From Vibrio chagasii (lineage in GTDB: Bacteria; Pseudomonadota; Gammaproteobacteria; Enterobacterales; Vibrionaceae): a DNA stretch of 64,000 nucleotides. The stretch spans positions 682,001-746,000 of the forward strand of contig CP090852.1 of the NCBI GenBank assembly GCA_041879415.1, given 5' to 3'. The notes below the pieces were generated by a model. That model was given only the letters and a program-made list of their open reading frames with translations, was not told the DNA's origin and made no database searches. A program made the translations under genes and the position numbers. This document shows, one piece after another, positions 51,954 through 61,292 of the stretch (position 1 is the first letter of the stretch; each line of letters begins with the position of its first letter).

Positions 51954-52946
51954 ATGAAAAAGGCAGTTCTAGCTTCTGCAGTGGTAGCAGCACTAGTTTC
52001 AGGTTCATCTCTAGCAGCAACAGTTTACAGCTCTGACGGTACTGAGCTTAAGATTGGTGGTCGTGCGGAATTCCGTGGTGACTTCATTGGTTCTGGTGGT
52101 GCTGAAGTTGAAGGTACAATGGAAGATAAGACTCGTTTCCGTTTAAACCTTGGCGGTAAAACAGAACTTACCGATACGGTTACTGCATTCGGTTTCTACG
52201 AAGCAGAGCAAAGCACTGGTGATAGCGAGTTTGATAACCGTTACATGTACGCTGGTGTAGATTTCGATGGACAAGCAGTCTCAGTAGGCCGCCAAGACAT
52301 GGCTTCAGTCATCGTATCTGACTTTACAGATATCACTGAGTTCTCAGGTGTTCAGCAAGTAATCGATGCAGCTTCAGATAAAGAAGATAGCGTATTTGCA
52401 TACCGCGGTGGCTTTGATGCACTTCAGTTAGAAGCAACTTACCAAGCAAACAGTGAAAAAGACTCTGATGGCTACGGCATCTCTGGTGTTTATTCATTGC
52501 CAATCGGTCTAGACCTTGGTCTTGCATACTCTGGTCAGGATCTAGGAGCAGGTAAAGGAAGCGCAAACCAAATCCTTGCTGGCCTAGCATATTCACTAGA
52601 TAACCTTTACCTAGCAGCAACTTACTCAACGGGTGACTTAAACGATAAAGCCGTTGGCCCTATCGCTGAGTCATTCACTGCAATGGAATTCGCAGCACAA
52701 TATAAAATCACTAAGCAGTTTTCTGCTGCAGCAGTATACACATATCAAGAAGATGAAGCGGCAAACGGTTCTACGGCCGACTCTGTTGATGGTATCGAGC
52801 TTGTTGGCTACTACAAACTAAACAGCAACTTCCGTACATACCTTTCTTACTACATCAATGGCTTAGATGAAGTGAAAGACGTAACTACAGGACTAACAAC
52901 TGAAGGTGAAGATACGCTTCGCCTAGGTGTTCGCTACGACTTCTAA
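51954..52946 (+). CDS. Outer-membrane porin (Gram-negative porin family)
   Basis: A 330-aa trimeric-type porin: signal MKKAVLASAVVAALVSGSSLA, first strand TELKIGGRAEFRGDF, a constriction-type acidic loop (DMASVIVSDFTDITEFSG), and final strand LRLGVRYDF with terminal Phe. It lets small hydrophilic solutes cross the outer membrane. It differs from the porin at 39527 and is nearer the classic porin_4 pattern. I start at the ATG at 51954; an upstream GTG adds only two codons. A terminator follows. Confidence 0.92.
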   Translation: MKKAVLASAVVAALVSGSSLAATVYSSDGTELKIGGRAEFRGDFIGSGGAEVEGTMEDKTRFRLNLGGKTELTDTVTAFGFYEAEQSTGDSEFDNRYMYAGVDFDGQAVSVGRQDMASVIVSDFTDITEFSGVQQVIDAASDKEDSVFAYRGGFDALQLEATYQANSEKDSDGYGISGVYSLPIGLDLGLAYSGQDLGAGKGSANQILAGLAYSLDNLYLAATYSTGDLNDKAVGPIAESFTAMEFAAQYKITKQFSAAAVYTYQEDEAANGSTADSVDGIELVGYYKLNSNFRTYLSYYINGLDEVKDVTTGLTTEGEDTLRLGVRYDF

Positions 52947-52972
52947 TCTAAATTTACTTTAGGTAGACACTA

Positions 52973-53003
52973 AAAAGGTTGGGCAATTGCTCAACCTTTT
53001 TTC
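52973..53003 (+). terminator. Terminator after porin gene
   Basis: Stem AAAAGGTTG with CAACCTTTT, extended by an inner GCAATTGC palindrome, followed by T. Confidence 0.9.
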
Positions 53004-53101
53004 ATATTCGAATATTCTGACCAACTTCATCGATGCTTTTTCTGGTTAAGTGGTGCTAAATCCGTATCATAGGCAAACCACATCAAATAATTAGAAACAT
53101 C

Positions 53102-53992
53102 ATGTCACAACACCATCCGATCCAAGGCGCTAGCTGGATGCTTACTGCAGGCTTAGCCTTTGCCGTAATTAACAGCCTGACTCAAATTGCTAGCATTCAT
53201 TTCGGACTGACTTCTACTACCGTTGCCGTCATTCAATACGCCATCGCTTTATTAGCCATTCTTCCCTACTTGAAAACACTAGGCATTCGCCGTGCACTCC
53301 AAACCGACAATCTCAAACTGCACGTGTTTCGTGTCTTTTTGTCGGTTATTGGTATCCAGCTTTGGATATGGGCGCTCGCTTACCCTGTGCCAATTTGGCA
53401 AGGTATCGCACTGCTGATGACCTCTCCGCTGTTTGCGACGATAGGCTCGGGACTGTTCTTAAAAGAAAAAGTTGGTGCTGCACGCTGGGGAGCAACATTA
53501 GCAGGCTTCATTGGTGCAATGATCATTCTAGAGCCATGGGCCGAAGACTTTAGTTGGGCAACCTTATTGCCTGTCGGCGCTGCATTCTTCTGGGCCTGCT
53601 ACTCGCTGATGGTGAAGAAACTGTCATCGCAAGATAGCCCATCAACCATGGTGGTTTATCTACTGCTGTTGATTACACCGTTCAACATCATGTTGGCCGT
53701 GCCAGACTGGCAAACTCCAAGTGGCAGTACCCTTTGGGGTATCCTGGCTGTCATTGGTGTGTTAACCGCCCTCGCACAATGGGCCATTGTAAAAGCCTAC
53801 TCAGTGGCTGATGCATCCTTTGTCCAACCGTTTGACCATGCAAAATTGCCTCTAAATGTACTGGCTGGATGGCTGGTATTCAGTTGGGTGCCGCCCGGTC
53901 GTCTATGGTTAGGTGCGGCAATCATTATTGCCTCTGTCGCCTTCATCACTCACTGGGAAACAAAAAAACCAGCTAAAACGAAGAAAATTTAG
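53102..53992 (+). CDS. EamA-family DMT transporter
   Basis: Inner-membrane transporter of 296 aa with ten predicted helices arranged as two EamA repeats (about 10-140 and 153-285). Markers are the start SWMLTAGLAFAVINSL, PLFATIGSGLFLKEKVG and the second-repeat AKLPLNVLAGWLVFSWVPP. Many relatives export amino acids or metabolites; the substrate cannot be told. Monocistronic, with a 69-bp gap to the thioredoxin/glutaredoxin gene on the same strand. Confidence 0.9.
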   Translation: MSQHHPIQGASWMLTAGLAFAVINSLTQIASIHFGLTSTTVAVIQYAIALLAILPYLKTLGIRRALQTDNLKLHVFRVFLSVIGIQLWIWALAYPVPIWQGIALLMTSPLFATIGSGLFLKEKVGAARWGATLAGFIGAMIILEPWAEDFSWATLLPVGAAFFWACYSLMVKKLSSQDSPSTMVVYLLLLITPFNIMLAVPDWQTPSGSTLWGILAVIGVLTALAQWAIVKAYSVADASFVQPFDHAKLPLNVLAGWLVFSWVPPGRLWLGAAIIIASVAFITHWETKKPAKTKKI

Positions 53993-54061
53993 AAGGTTTG
54001 AAATAAATAGTTCTGCTGTCCGTTCTATATTGATAAGAGAATTTGAAGCGAGGTCGTAACC

Positions 54062-54679
54062 ATGAAGAAACCAATCAAGATTACACTGTACCGTTGGGCA
54101 GGCAGCTGGGGTCCATTTAAAGTAAACATCCCATGTGGAGAATGTACCCTTACCAAAGACATTCTGAAGGACACCTTTGAGAATGAACTGGCAGATGTCG
54201 ATGTCGAACTAGAAGTGAAAGATTGGTTGTCTCACTGGTGGGAGCCTTTAAAACTCGGTGCATGGCACGCCCCTATCTTAGTTGTGGAAGGTAAGGTAGT
54301 AAGCCAAGGTGAAGCGCTTAACCGTGGTGTGCTCGTACAATCGGTAATCCAAGAGTGGACGAAACGAGATAGCCTAAAAGGCAATATTGTTTACGGCAAA
54401 GCAACCTGCCCATACTGCGTAAAAGCAAAGAAAATGTTGGATGAAGCGGGTGTCGAGTATACTTACCATGACGTGGTTAAAGACAGTGCAGCTCTATATC
54501 GAATGATTCCTGAGGTGAAAGCACACATCGGTCAAAAAACGCCAGTAACCGTGCCTCAGATTTGGCTTGATGGTAAGTACATCGGCGGGGCTGATAACTT
54601 GGAAGCTTGGATGAAGGAAAACGGTTTAGACAGCATTCCAAATAACGTCGTCGACCTATCTAACCAATCAACTGGCTAA
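54062..54679 (+). CDS. Two-domain thioredoxin-like/glutaredoxin fusion protein
   Basis: A 205-aa cytoplasmic redox protein. Residues 1-105 are a thioredoxin-like domain with C25 and C28 (NIPCGECTL) and a WHAPILVVEGKVV cis-Pro-type strand. Residues 108-193 are a glutaredoxin with the CPYC active site (C116, C119), the TVPQIWLDGKYIGGADNLE glutathione-binding motif and a normal end. It may pass electrons between the two domains. Single glutaredoxins are about 85 aa, so this is a true fusion. Ends at the terminator at 54771. Confidence 0.85.
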   Translation: MKKPIKITLYRWAGSWGPFKVNIPCGECTLTKDILKDTFENELADVDVELEVKDWLSHWWEPLKLGAWHAPILVVEGKVVSQGEALNRGVLVQSVIQEWTKRDSLKGNIVYGKATCPYCVKAKKMLDEAGVEYTYHDVVKDSAALYRMIPEVKAHIGQKTPVTVPQIWLDGKYIGGADNLEAWMKENGLDSIPNNVVDLSNQSTG

Positions 54680-54770
54680 TCTTCCTTAAAGAATTTCAGC
54701 CACCCATTAATGTTTTTTGTGTCCATCCACAATAGAACAAAGCGGTAAAATCACCTATCGCGCATACGAA

Positions 54771-54805
54771 AAAGGCCTTAAACTTCAAAGAGTTTAAGGC
54801 CTTTT
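54771..54805. terminator. Bidirectional terminator between convergent genes
   Basis: Fourteen-bp stem (54771-54784 with 54791-54804) with A-rich and T-rich flanks. Confidence 0.9.
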
Positions 54806-54827
54806 AAAATTCCGTTTTGGAAAATGG

Positions 54828-54962
54828 TTATTTAGCCATTTTCTTCATCATTCTCTTGATGAAAGATGCTTTTTTCGGCTTTGACTTGCCGTACATTGCT
54901 TCATGCATCATGTTTTTTGCTGCCATTTGACCAAGGTATGCGTGGCCTAGTTCGTAGTTCAT
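54828..54962 (-). CDS. Small basic protein, 44 aa, unknown function
   Basis: I do not recognise it. The ATG at 54962 follows a GGAGA site (54968-54972 on the complement) at good spacing, and the gene ends before a terminator. The product has an amphipathic Met-rich first half (YLGQMAAKNMMHEAMYG) and a strongly basic tail (KSKPKKASFIKRMMKKMAK), suggesting binding to nucleic acid, ribosome or membrane surface. Monocistronic. Confidence 0.65.
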   Translation of the reverse strand: MNYELGHAYLGQMAAKNMMHEAMYGKSKPKKASFIKRMMKKMAK

Positions 54963-55109
54963 GCTTATCTCCGCACATAATCAACTTTCTTGTGCGCGGA
55001 TTCTACACTGAAAATGCCTAAAAACAAGATCTAAATCACACTTTACTGCAAGTCACCTATTCTTATTACAACACACCTTTTTAAGCGTAAGAGCGGCTTG
55101 AGATATTCA

Positions 55110-55140
55110 CAAAAAAAGCAGCTCAAGTGAGCTGCTCTTT
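55110..55140 (-). terminator. Terminator after the 116-aa gene
   Basis: AGCAGCTCA (55117-55125) pairs with TGAGCTGCT (55128-55136), followed on the minus strand by seven T. Confidence 0.9.
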
Positions 55141-55199
55141 ATGAATGTTTTGCTTAACAACAGCCGTGTCAAACTATAGCTGTTAGCGACAACGAACGC

Positions 55200-55550
55200 T
55201 TAGCTACGCTTTGGCTGACGGTAAGTTTTACCAGCAATCTGGTAAGTCTCTTTTTGCTTTAGTTCGAACATTGTTTCAAAGAACCAAGCGGCAAATTTGA
55301 TCAAGTCATCGCCTTCATTCATCACATGCTCGATGTACTCTTGCTCTTCACCCTGTTCGTTTTCTTGAAGTGTCACGTGGTAAATACGCTTTTCACCTTC
55401 AACTTCAGCTAGCGCAAATTGACCAGTCAGTGATGCGGCAGCCTCAGCGACTTCAGTATCTTCATTGGATTTCAATAGCTCAAGTGCCTGTGGTAGGCCA
55501 TCTAGTGCACAGATAGCTTTTACCAGTACTTCAAATTCATTTTGCTGCAT
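55200..55550 (-). CDS. Small soluble acidic protein, unknown function
   Basis: I do not recognise the family. The 116-aa product is acidic and mostly helical (EFEVLVKAICALDGLPQALE, LIKFAAWFFETMFELKQ) with a beta-strand pair in the centre (RIYHVTLQENEQGEEQEYIE). No signal peptide and a single Cys. It is downstream of the MFS transporter on the same strand, 97 bp apart, and has its own terminator. Confidence 0.7.
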   Translation of the reverse strand: MQQNEFEVLVKAICALDGLPQALELLKSNEDTEVAEAAASLTGQFALAEVEGEKRIYHVTLQENEQGEEQEYIEHVMNEGDDLIKFAAWFFETMFELKQKETYQIAGKTYRQPKRS

Positions 55551-55647
55551 GTTTTATTACCTATTAAATGGACGCCGATATTGTAGAAAACCATCTATCC
55601 AAATACAACGTCTTAAAGGCCGCATACACAAACATCAGCACAACAAG

Positions 55648-56853
55648 CTAACCATATTCGACTTCTGTATCGCCAAGCTTCTTTTTCATTCGTGTTGAGG
55701 ACCACAGCACCGAGCCCATAGCCGCACCAATCACTAAATAGAACACGCCGAGCTGCAGATGATTCGTCACCCAGCTCTCTACCAAATAACCGCCTAATAA
55801 ACCTGCTAAACACATTTGAATCGAGCCAGATAATGCAGATACCGCCCCCGCTTGTTTCTTATGTGGTTCCAACAACATGCTAATAGAGAGAGGGAATGAG
55901 ATGCCCTGTGCAATGGTCAGCCAAGTAAACGCCCATACTAAGTTAAAGATGGTTAATTCATGTGTCAGCAACCAAACTCCAGACGCTAAGATAATCAAGA
56001 TCGCAAAGCTCATTAATTGAGGTGTACTAAAACGACGATTCAGAACATTCAATGCCACACTGCCAATCAGCAAGCCCGCCGAAGGCACAATCATTAATGA
56101 CCCATATTCCGCAGCTGTCAGCCCCAATTGCTCCTGCATTAAGAATGGGAACAAAGATAACGACACCAAACTTGCCATGTAGCTCATCCAGTTGTAACTG
56201 GCACTACTCAACACTTGTCGATTCGTTATCAAACTTCCGTAGTTCTTGACGACTTGGCTTACCTGAAAACGACTCTTGCTATAGGGGAGCGTCTCGTGAA
56301 GAACAAAATAGCCCAGAGTGAATATCGCGAGTAGATAGAGCAAAACAAACAGGAACACCGCTTCCCAACCAAGGTGGAATGAAATCCATCCACCAAATAC
56401 AGGGGCGATGATCGGCATGATCGAAGCGGTAATTGAAATATAAGACAACGCTTTAGTAAGTTGTGCGCCATCATAACTATCGCGAAGCACGCTACGCCCG
56501 AGCACCGAAGCACTACCCGCCCCTAAGCCTTGTAATAAGCGACCTACTTCTAACGCTGTCATGTTGTCAGAAAAGACGACACAAACAACAGTACCAATCA
56601 AATAAACACCCTGACCTAACAAGAAGATAGGTCTTCGTCCAACTGCATCTGACATCGGTCCGTAAAATAGTTGAGATAAGCCAAAGCCCACTAAAAATAG
56701 TGTGACGAGCAGCTGTACATCAACTTGAGTGACACTTAAGTCAGCAGCAATCAGCGGCAGTGATGGCAGGTAAATACTGACACCCACTTGCCCAGTAGCA
56801 ATGATCATCATCGCCAACAGTAATGGTGTTTTTTTAAAGGTCGATTGGCTCAA
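55648..56853 (-). CDS. Bcr/CflA-type MFS drug efflux transporter
   Basis: Inner-membrane proton antiporter of 401 aa with twelve helices. Signatures are the start IYLPSLPLIAADL, the loop 2-3 motif GPMSDAVGRRPIFLLG, motif C-like GAGSASVLGRSVLRDSYD and a symmetric second half. These place it in the Bcr/CflA/EmrD drug-export group. Drug range unknown. It is divergent from the LysR regulator at 56961, with 107 bp between, so that regulator probably controls it. Confidence 0.92.
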   Translation of the reverse strand: MSQSTFKKTPLLLAMMIIATGQVGVSIYLPSLPLIAADLSVTQVDVQLLVTLFLVGFGLSQLFYGPMSDAVGRRPIFLLGQGVYLIGTVVCVVFSDNMTALEVGRLLQGLGAGSASVLGRSVLRDSYDGAQLTKALSYISITASIMPIIAPVFGGWISFHLGWEAVFLFVLLYLLAIFTLGYFVLHETLPYSKSRFQVSQVVKNYGSLITNRQVLSSASYNWMSYMASLVSLSLFPFLMQEQLGLTAAEYGSLMIVPSAGLLIGSVALNVLNRRFSTPQLMSFAILIILASGVWLLTHELTIFNLVWAFTWLTIAQGISFPLSISMLLEPHKKQAGAVSALSGSIQMCLAGLLGGYLVESWVTNHLQLGVFYLVIGAAMGSVLWSSTRMKKKLGDTEVEYG

Positions 56854-56960
56854 AAAATTTCCTTTTCGTTTGTTATTTGTTCAAAGATGAGTTTACATTC
56901 AGAGCCAGCAATTGATAATTAACCAAATTGGAATTTGATTAAGTCCCAACAGGAAAGAAT

Positions 56961-57857
56961 ATGGATTGGATACTTAACGTAAAAAGTTATGTAAAAGTGG
57001 TGGAAGAAGGCAGTTTTAATGGTGCAGCCCGTAAGCTTAATACCACCAGCTCGGCGATCAGTAAGCGGGTAAGCTGGCTTGAAGAGCGTATCGGGACTCA
57101 GCTACTTAAGCGTACGACTCGCTCGATTAGCCAAACCGAAGCAGGCGCACTCTTTTACCAACGAGCCAAAGATCAGCTCGATAACTGGCAGTCGATCATT
57201 GATGAGACTCGCTCGGTTAACCAAACTCCGGCAGGCCTGTTAAAAATTGGGGCAACCATAGCGGTTGGGTCTAAATTTCTGGTCCAACACATGGACGATT
57301 TCTTAGAAAAGTATCCAGACATAAAAGTACAACTGATTACCACCACGTCAGGGCAGCTGCCTGAACTTGGCTTAGATCTAGTGATAAGTCGCGAACTCGA
57401 GCAACTCAACTCGTTAAGCTTTAAAAAAACACCTTTGTTTGAGCACAAAGCGGGATTCTATGCTGCTCCAAGCTACTTGGCGAAACATGGCTACCCAAGC
57501 TGCGAGCAAGATTTAGAGCAACACAATTCACTGATTTGGGGTGAACGCCCTACTCGTGAGGTTACGTTAACGAAAGGACAACGAATCACATTGAATGGAA
57601 ACTTTGCGACAACCAATCCTGAGGCTCTATTTCACGCGGCCAAGCGAGGCATGGGCGTGTTATTGACCATCAAAGCCATGATCAAAGAAGATCTAAAACA
57701 AGGGACATTAGTTCCAGTATTGCCAAATATCACCGCTGATGAGGTGATGGTTTACGCTTACTACCCTAAGCTTGATTACTCACATACACGAACCAAACTG
57801 TTTCTGGATCACCTCAAAGATAGGCTCGACAAAGAACGTAGCACTCAGGTTTTGTGA
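56961..57857 (+). CDS. LysR-type regulator divergent from MFS transporter
   Basis: A 298-aa LysR regulator: N-terminal winged helix (VKVVEEGSFNGAARKLNTTSSAISKRVSWLEE, in parts, with the recognition helix near 28-48), linker helix, and a substrate-binding domain (GLLKIGATIAVGSKFLVQHM to the end). The KLNTTSSAISKRVSWLEERI pattern puts it in the CrgA/YafC group. The divergent layout implies control of the transporter gene and its own gene from the shared 107 bp. Confidence 0.93.
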   Translation: MDWILNVKSYVKVVEEGSFNGAARKLNTTSSAISKRVSWLEERIGTQLLKRTTRSISQTEAGALFYQRAKDQLDNWQSIIDETRSVNQTPAGLLKIGATIAVGSKFLVQHMDDFLEKYPDIKVQLITTTSGQLPELGLDLVISRELEQLNSLSFKKTPLFEHKAGFYAAPSYLAKHGYPSCEQDLEQHNSLIWGERPTREVTLTKGQRITLNGNFATTNPEALFHAAKRGMGVLLTIKAMIKEDLKQGTLVPVLPNITADEVMVYAYYPKLDYSHTRTKLFLDHLKDRLDKERSTQVL

Positions 57858-57953
57858 AACTAGTCACAAATAAATTTGAAAAAATATGCATAGAGGACAA
57901 TAATAAACAAGACGCATATCACAATTATACGCGGTGATTCTGGTTAACTATGG

Positions 57954-59807
57954 ATGGTGACTATGACTCAACATACACAGAACGGCATAATAAACACAGA
58001 GCGCATAGGTCGCTTATTGAAGTTGGAAGGTGTCGACCTTCTTGAGTCTGCTGTGCTCACCTTACATCAAACCTTTGATACGCAGTACACCAGCATCATT
58101 GAGAAGAAGTACTTTCCAGACCAAATTGTTCCTCTCGTTATCGCGCACTCTGATCATGTTTTACACGATAAGATAAACGCACGTCACGGGCATATCTACC
58201 AGCAGGCCGTTAATCAAAAACACCCGGACTGCTCGTTTGCTCAATATGTCGTTCAATCTCTACCGACATCGGCCTTTCGACAAGAGATCACTTCACAGAA
58301 CTCTATCGCGATCCCAACTCGCACTCAGAGTGGCGAAGTGATGGGCGTACTATTTTCAACTTTCACGTCACCGCTTAGCCCAACTCAGCAACAAGAGGTC
58401 ATCAAACATCATCAGCTGTTCGCCGATATCATTATCCATACACTAAGGGAGATGTGGTTCAACGACCGTTCTGAGCAACTGGTGAATCAACTTAGCTATG
58501 AAGTCTCGCACGACAGCCTAACAGGCTTACTCAACCGTAGCTGCTTGTCAGATACCCTAGAGTCAATCACTCAGCAAAGCGTGACACCCTTCTCTGTCGC
58601 CTTACTCGATATCAACAGCTTTAAAGCGATCAACGACCAACACGGCAATTATATTGGTGACAAAGTGCTACAGTTCGTCGCTGAGACGTTACGCCGCACC
58701 TTACCCGAAAACAACCTTACATTCCGTACCGCGGGCAACGAATTTGCTTTCATCACCTACCACTCAGACCCAATCGCCATTTGTGAGCAAATACTAGCGA
58801 AGATCAAACAAGGCTACTCAAGCGTCGACATCAAGATCGATTTTGAGGTCAGTATTGGTATTGCTCGCTCAGAAGGAGACAACAAGGATGTCGAGCAGAT
58901 CATCTTCAACACCAGCTTGGCATTAAAAGAGTGTAAACAAAGCCCCGATACCCACATTCAATGTTATGACACCCACCTAAGATTTCGCTACCAAAGAAAG
59001 GCAGAGCTCATTGCCGCACTGCGAAGTGAACTTGAAAACCCTATTTCCAATAACCTAACGCCAGATGGCAATGGCATGTACGTGGTTGCCCAGCCTATCG
59101 TTGGCCAGGGGGAAAAACGTTGGGAATACTTTGAGGTGCTGACACGCTGGAAAACCGCGCAACATGGTGATATCTCTCCAGTGGAGTTTATTCAAGTCGC
59201 AGAAGAGTCTGGATTGATTGTTGAACTGGGTGAACGCATCATCGAATTAGTATGCCGTGCAAAGAAAACGTTAGAACAAGGGCTAGGCTATAAAATCAAG
59301 CTCGGAATAAACTGCTCTGCCCACGAGCTTAACGACTCTAAGCGTTATATCTCTTACCTTACTCGAACCATTGAGCAACATCACTTTACAGCAAACGAGT
59401 TTGTTATCGAGCTAACCGAGACCGTGCTGCTATCACCGACCCAAGAAACGAAAGCCGCACTTAACTACCTCAGAGAGCAGGGTTTTACTATCGCCTTGGA
59501 CGATTTCGGTACTGGCTACTCCAGCCTGAACTACATTCACAGCTATCCGATCGACTGCATTAAAATTGATGCTACGTTCATTCGCAACTTGCTAACCAAC
59601 TCCACCTCAGAGAGCGTCGTTTGGTTGATTGTCCAACTGGCACATAGACTCGATGTGTCACTAGTGGCTGAAGGCGTTGAGAAACGTGAACAGTTAGAAA
59701 AGTTACACGCAATGGGATGCGACAAGATCCAAGGATATCTCTACTCTCCACCAATGAGACCAGAAGCGATTGTCAGCTACGTGACACACTCTGAGCCTCT
59801 CGCTTGA
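57954..59807 (+). CDS. GAF-GGDEF-EAL protein, likely cyclic-di-GMP phosphodiesterase
   Basis: Signalling protein of 617 aa without membrane segments. About 10-170 looks GAF-like, 185-345 is a GGDEF domain, and 365-610 is an EAL domain. The cyclase site is degenerate (AGNEF at 260-264 instead of GGDEF), so it should not make cyclic-di-GMP. The EAL site keeps its metal and catalytic motifs: E394 (EVL), ELTET, DDFGTGYSSL, KIDATFI and VAEGVE. I therefore predict a phosphodiesterase. ATG at 57954; an internal ATG at 57963 is also possible. Convergent with the M23 peptidase. Confidence 0.92.
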   Translation: MVTMTQHTQNGIINTERIGRLLKLEGVDLLESAVLTLHQTFDTQYTSIIEKKYFPDQIVPLVIAHSDHVLHDKINARHGHIYQQAVNQKHPDCSFAQYVVQSLPTSAFRQEITSQNSIAIPTRTQSGEVMGVLFSTFTSPLSPTQQQEVIKHHQLFADIIIHTLREMWFNDRSEQLVNQLSYEVSHDSLTGLLNRSCLSDTLESITQQSVTPFSVALLDINSFKAINDQHGNYIGDKVLQFVAETLRRTLPENNLTFRTAGNEFAFITYHSDPIAICEQILAKIKQGYSSVDIKIDFEVSIGIARSEGDNKDVEQIIFNTSLALKECKQSPDTHIQCYDTHLRFRYQRKAELIAALRSELENPISNNLTPDGNGMYVVAQPIVGQGEKRWEYFEVLTRWKTAQHGDISPVEFIQVAEESGLIVELGERIIELVCRAKKTLEQGLGYKIKLGINCSAHELNDSKRYISYLTRTIEQHHFTANEFVIELTETVLLSPTQETKAALNYLREQGFTIALDDFGTGYSSLNYIHSYPIDCIKIDATFIRNLLTNSTSESVVWLIVQLAHRLDVSLVAEGVEKREQLEKLHAMGCDKIQGYLYSPPMRPEAIVSYVTHSEPLA

Positions 59808-59827
59808 GCATAACTAACGTAGAAAAA

Positions 59828-59877
59828 AGCCGCGATACATAGCCTTATAATTCAAAATTAGGCTCAATATCGCGGCT
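59828..59877. terminator. Terminator between GGDEF-EAL and M23 genes
   Basis: Ten-bp stem AGCCGCGATA (59828-59837) with TATCGCGGCT (59868-59877), extended by TAGCCT/AGGCT. A-rich and T-containing flanks on both sides suit the convergent genes. Confidence 0.8.
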
Positions 59878-59930
59878 ATTTCATTAGTGTGATCTTAAAG
59901 ATCTTATTAATGGCGACTAAACGTCAATCA

Positions 59931-61223
59931 TTAACTCTTGTTTGATTGCGCTTCTAGCTCTTTCTGTAGCAAGGCATCCGCTTCGTCTCTCGCCGCGATA
60001 AACGTTGATTTTTCCTTTTTCGGCACAGAGTCTGCCATTGGAATGTTCGCTTTCATCGCATCAACAGGACGACCACGTTCAATCAGTTCGTAATGTAGGT
60101 GTGCGCCAGTAACTCGACCCGTTTTCCCTGATAACCCGATACGTTGACCACGAGAAACCGTTTGTCCTTTACGAACCAGAATCTTGCTTAAGTGCAGGTA
60201 GCGCGTTTTATACGTACTACCGTGTTGAATCACTACGTAGTTACCTGCATAAGGGTGTTTACGTGTCATGATCACTTTGCCGTCACCCGTTGCCTGAACT
60301 GGCGTACCAATCGGCGTTGCGAAGTCAGTACCGTTGTGCGGTGAAACTCGACCTGTCACTGGGTGCAAACGCTTAGGGTTAAATTGAGAGCTTTGACGCC
60401 AGCCGCTGCTTACCGGATAACGCTGGAAAGCACGTTGCAAGCTATCGCCATTTGCATCGTAGTACTGTCCATCAGTATGCAGATACGCAGAGACAACGCG
60501 GTTCTTGTTGATGATCTTAATCGCTTCAATTTCGCGCTTGCCAGTGGCAACACCATCGACAAACTGTGCTTTCTGCAGCACTTCAAACTTATCGCCGGCA
60601 CGTAGATCACGGCTAAAGTTCAACTTGTCTTTTAATAAGGTAACAACGTGGTCGATCTCAAGGCCATTTAGACCCAGTTTATTTGCTGATACAGAGAAAC
60701 TACCTTGAATGTCCCCCACTAAAGGTTTTTGTTTCCACTCACCTGGAATAGAGATGTCTTCGAACTCATAAGAGCCGTCTTCAAGTAGTCGGTAAACCAC
60801 TTTGTCAGCAACGCTGAATTGAAGTTCCATTTTGGATAGATCACCTGTCGCCTCATCACGCCAAAAACGGAGCGTGTTACCAGGGCGGAGCGTATCAAGT
60901 GCAAGGAAGTTTAAGTCGGTTTCCATCACACTCATCATCGATTTATAAGAGAAACCAAGTTGAGTGAAGATGCTACTTAGATTGTCACCCGATTGAATTT
61001 GATACTCAAACGTTGGCGGTTCAATAACCACGACAGAAGAAGGTGACAAAATAGACTCAATCACGGTTGAGTCAGGTAAGTTCAAATCGATCGTTTTCGT
61101 CAGATTCGATTGAGACGATTGCAGAGCAACGCCGAGTGCGGCAACAAGTGGCAGTCCTAAAATCGCTACTTTTTTTACAGGTGAAAGCTCAGCAAACGGA
61201 GAGGAAAATATTTTTGAATACAC
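59931..61223 (-). CDS. M23 murein DD-endopeptidase (MepM/ShyA-like)
   Basis: Envelope zinc endopeptidase that cuts peptidoglycan cross-links to allow cell growth. The 430 aa include an N-terminal membrane anchor (about 17-37), a LysM/OapA-like domain (YQIQSGDNLSSIFTQLGF), a middle domain and the M23 catalytic domain with H296 and D300 (HNGTDFATP) and the HLHYEL motif. Length matches MepM and Vibrio ShyA; the neighbouring GGDEF-EAL gene also fits, from memory, the shyA locus of V. cholerae. The start codon is GTG. Confidence 0.92.
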   Translation of the reverse strand: MYSKIFSSPFAELSPVKKVAILGLPLVAALGVALQSSQSNLTKTIDLNLPDSTVIESILSPSSVVVIEPPTFEYQIQSGDNLSSIFTQLGFSYKSMMSVMETDLNFLALDTLRPGNTLRFWRDEATGDLSKMELQFSVADKVVYRLLEDGSYEFEDISIPGEWKQKPLVGDIQGSFSVSANKLGLNGLEIDHVVTLLKDKLNFSRDLRAGDKFEVLQKAQFVDGVATGKREIEAIKIINKNRVVSAYLHTDGQYYDANGDSLQRAFQRYPVSSGWRQSSQFNPKRLHPVTGRVSPHNGTDFATPIGTPVQATGDGKVIMTRKHPYAGNYVVIQHGSTYKTRYLHLSKILVRKGQTVSRGQRIGLSGKTGRVTGAHLHYELIERGRPVDAMKANIPMADSVPKKEKSTFIAARDEADALLQKELEAQSNKS

Positions 61224-61292
61224 GGTAAACAGGTCTTTCTACGACATAAAGGTATAGGATATGCTTTTCAAACGCATAAATCATCAACGCAT

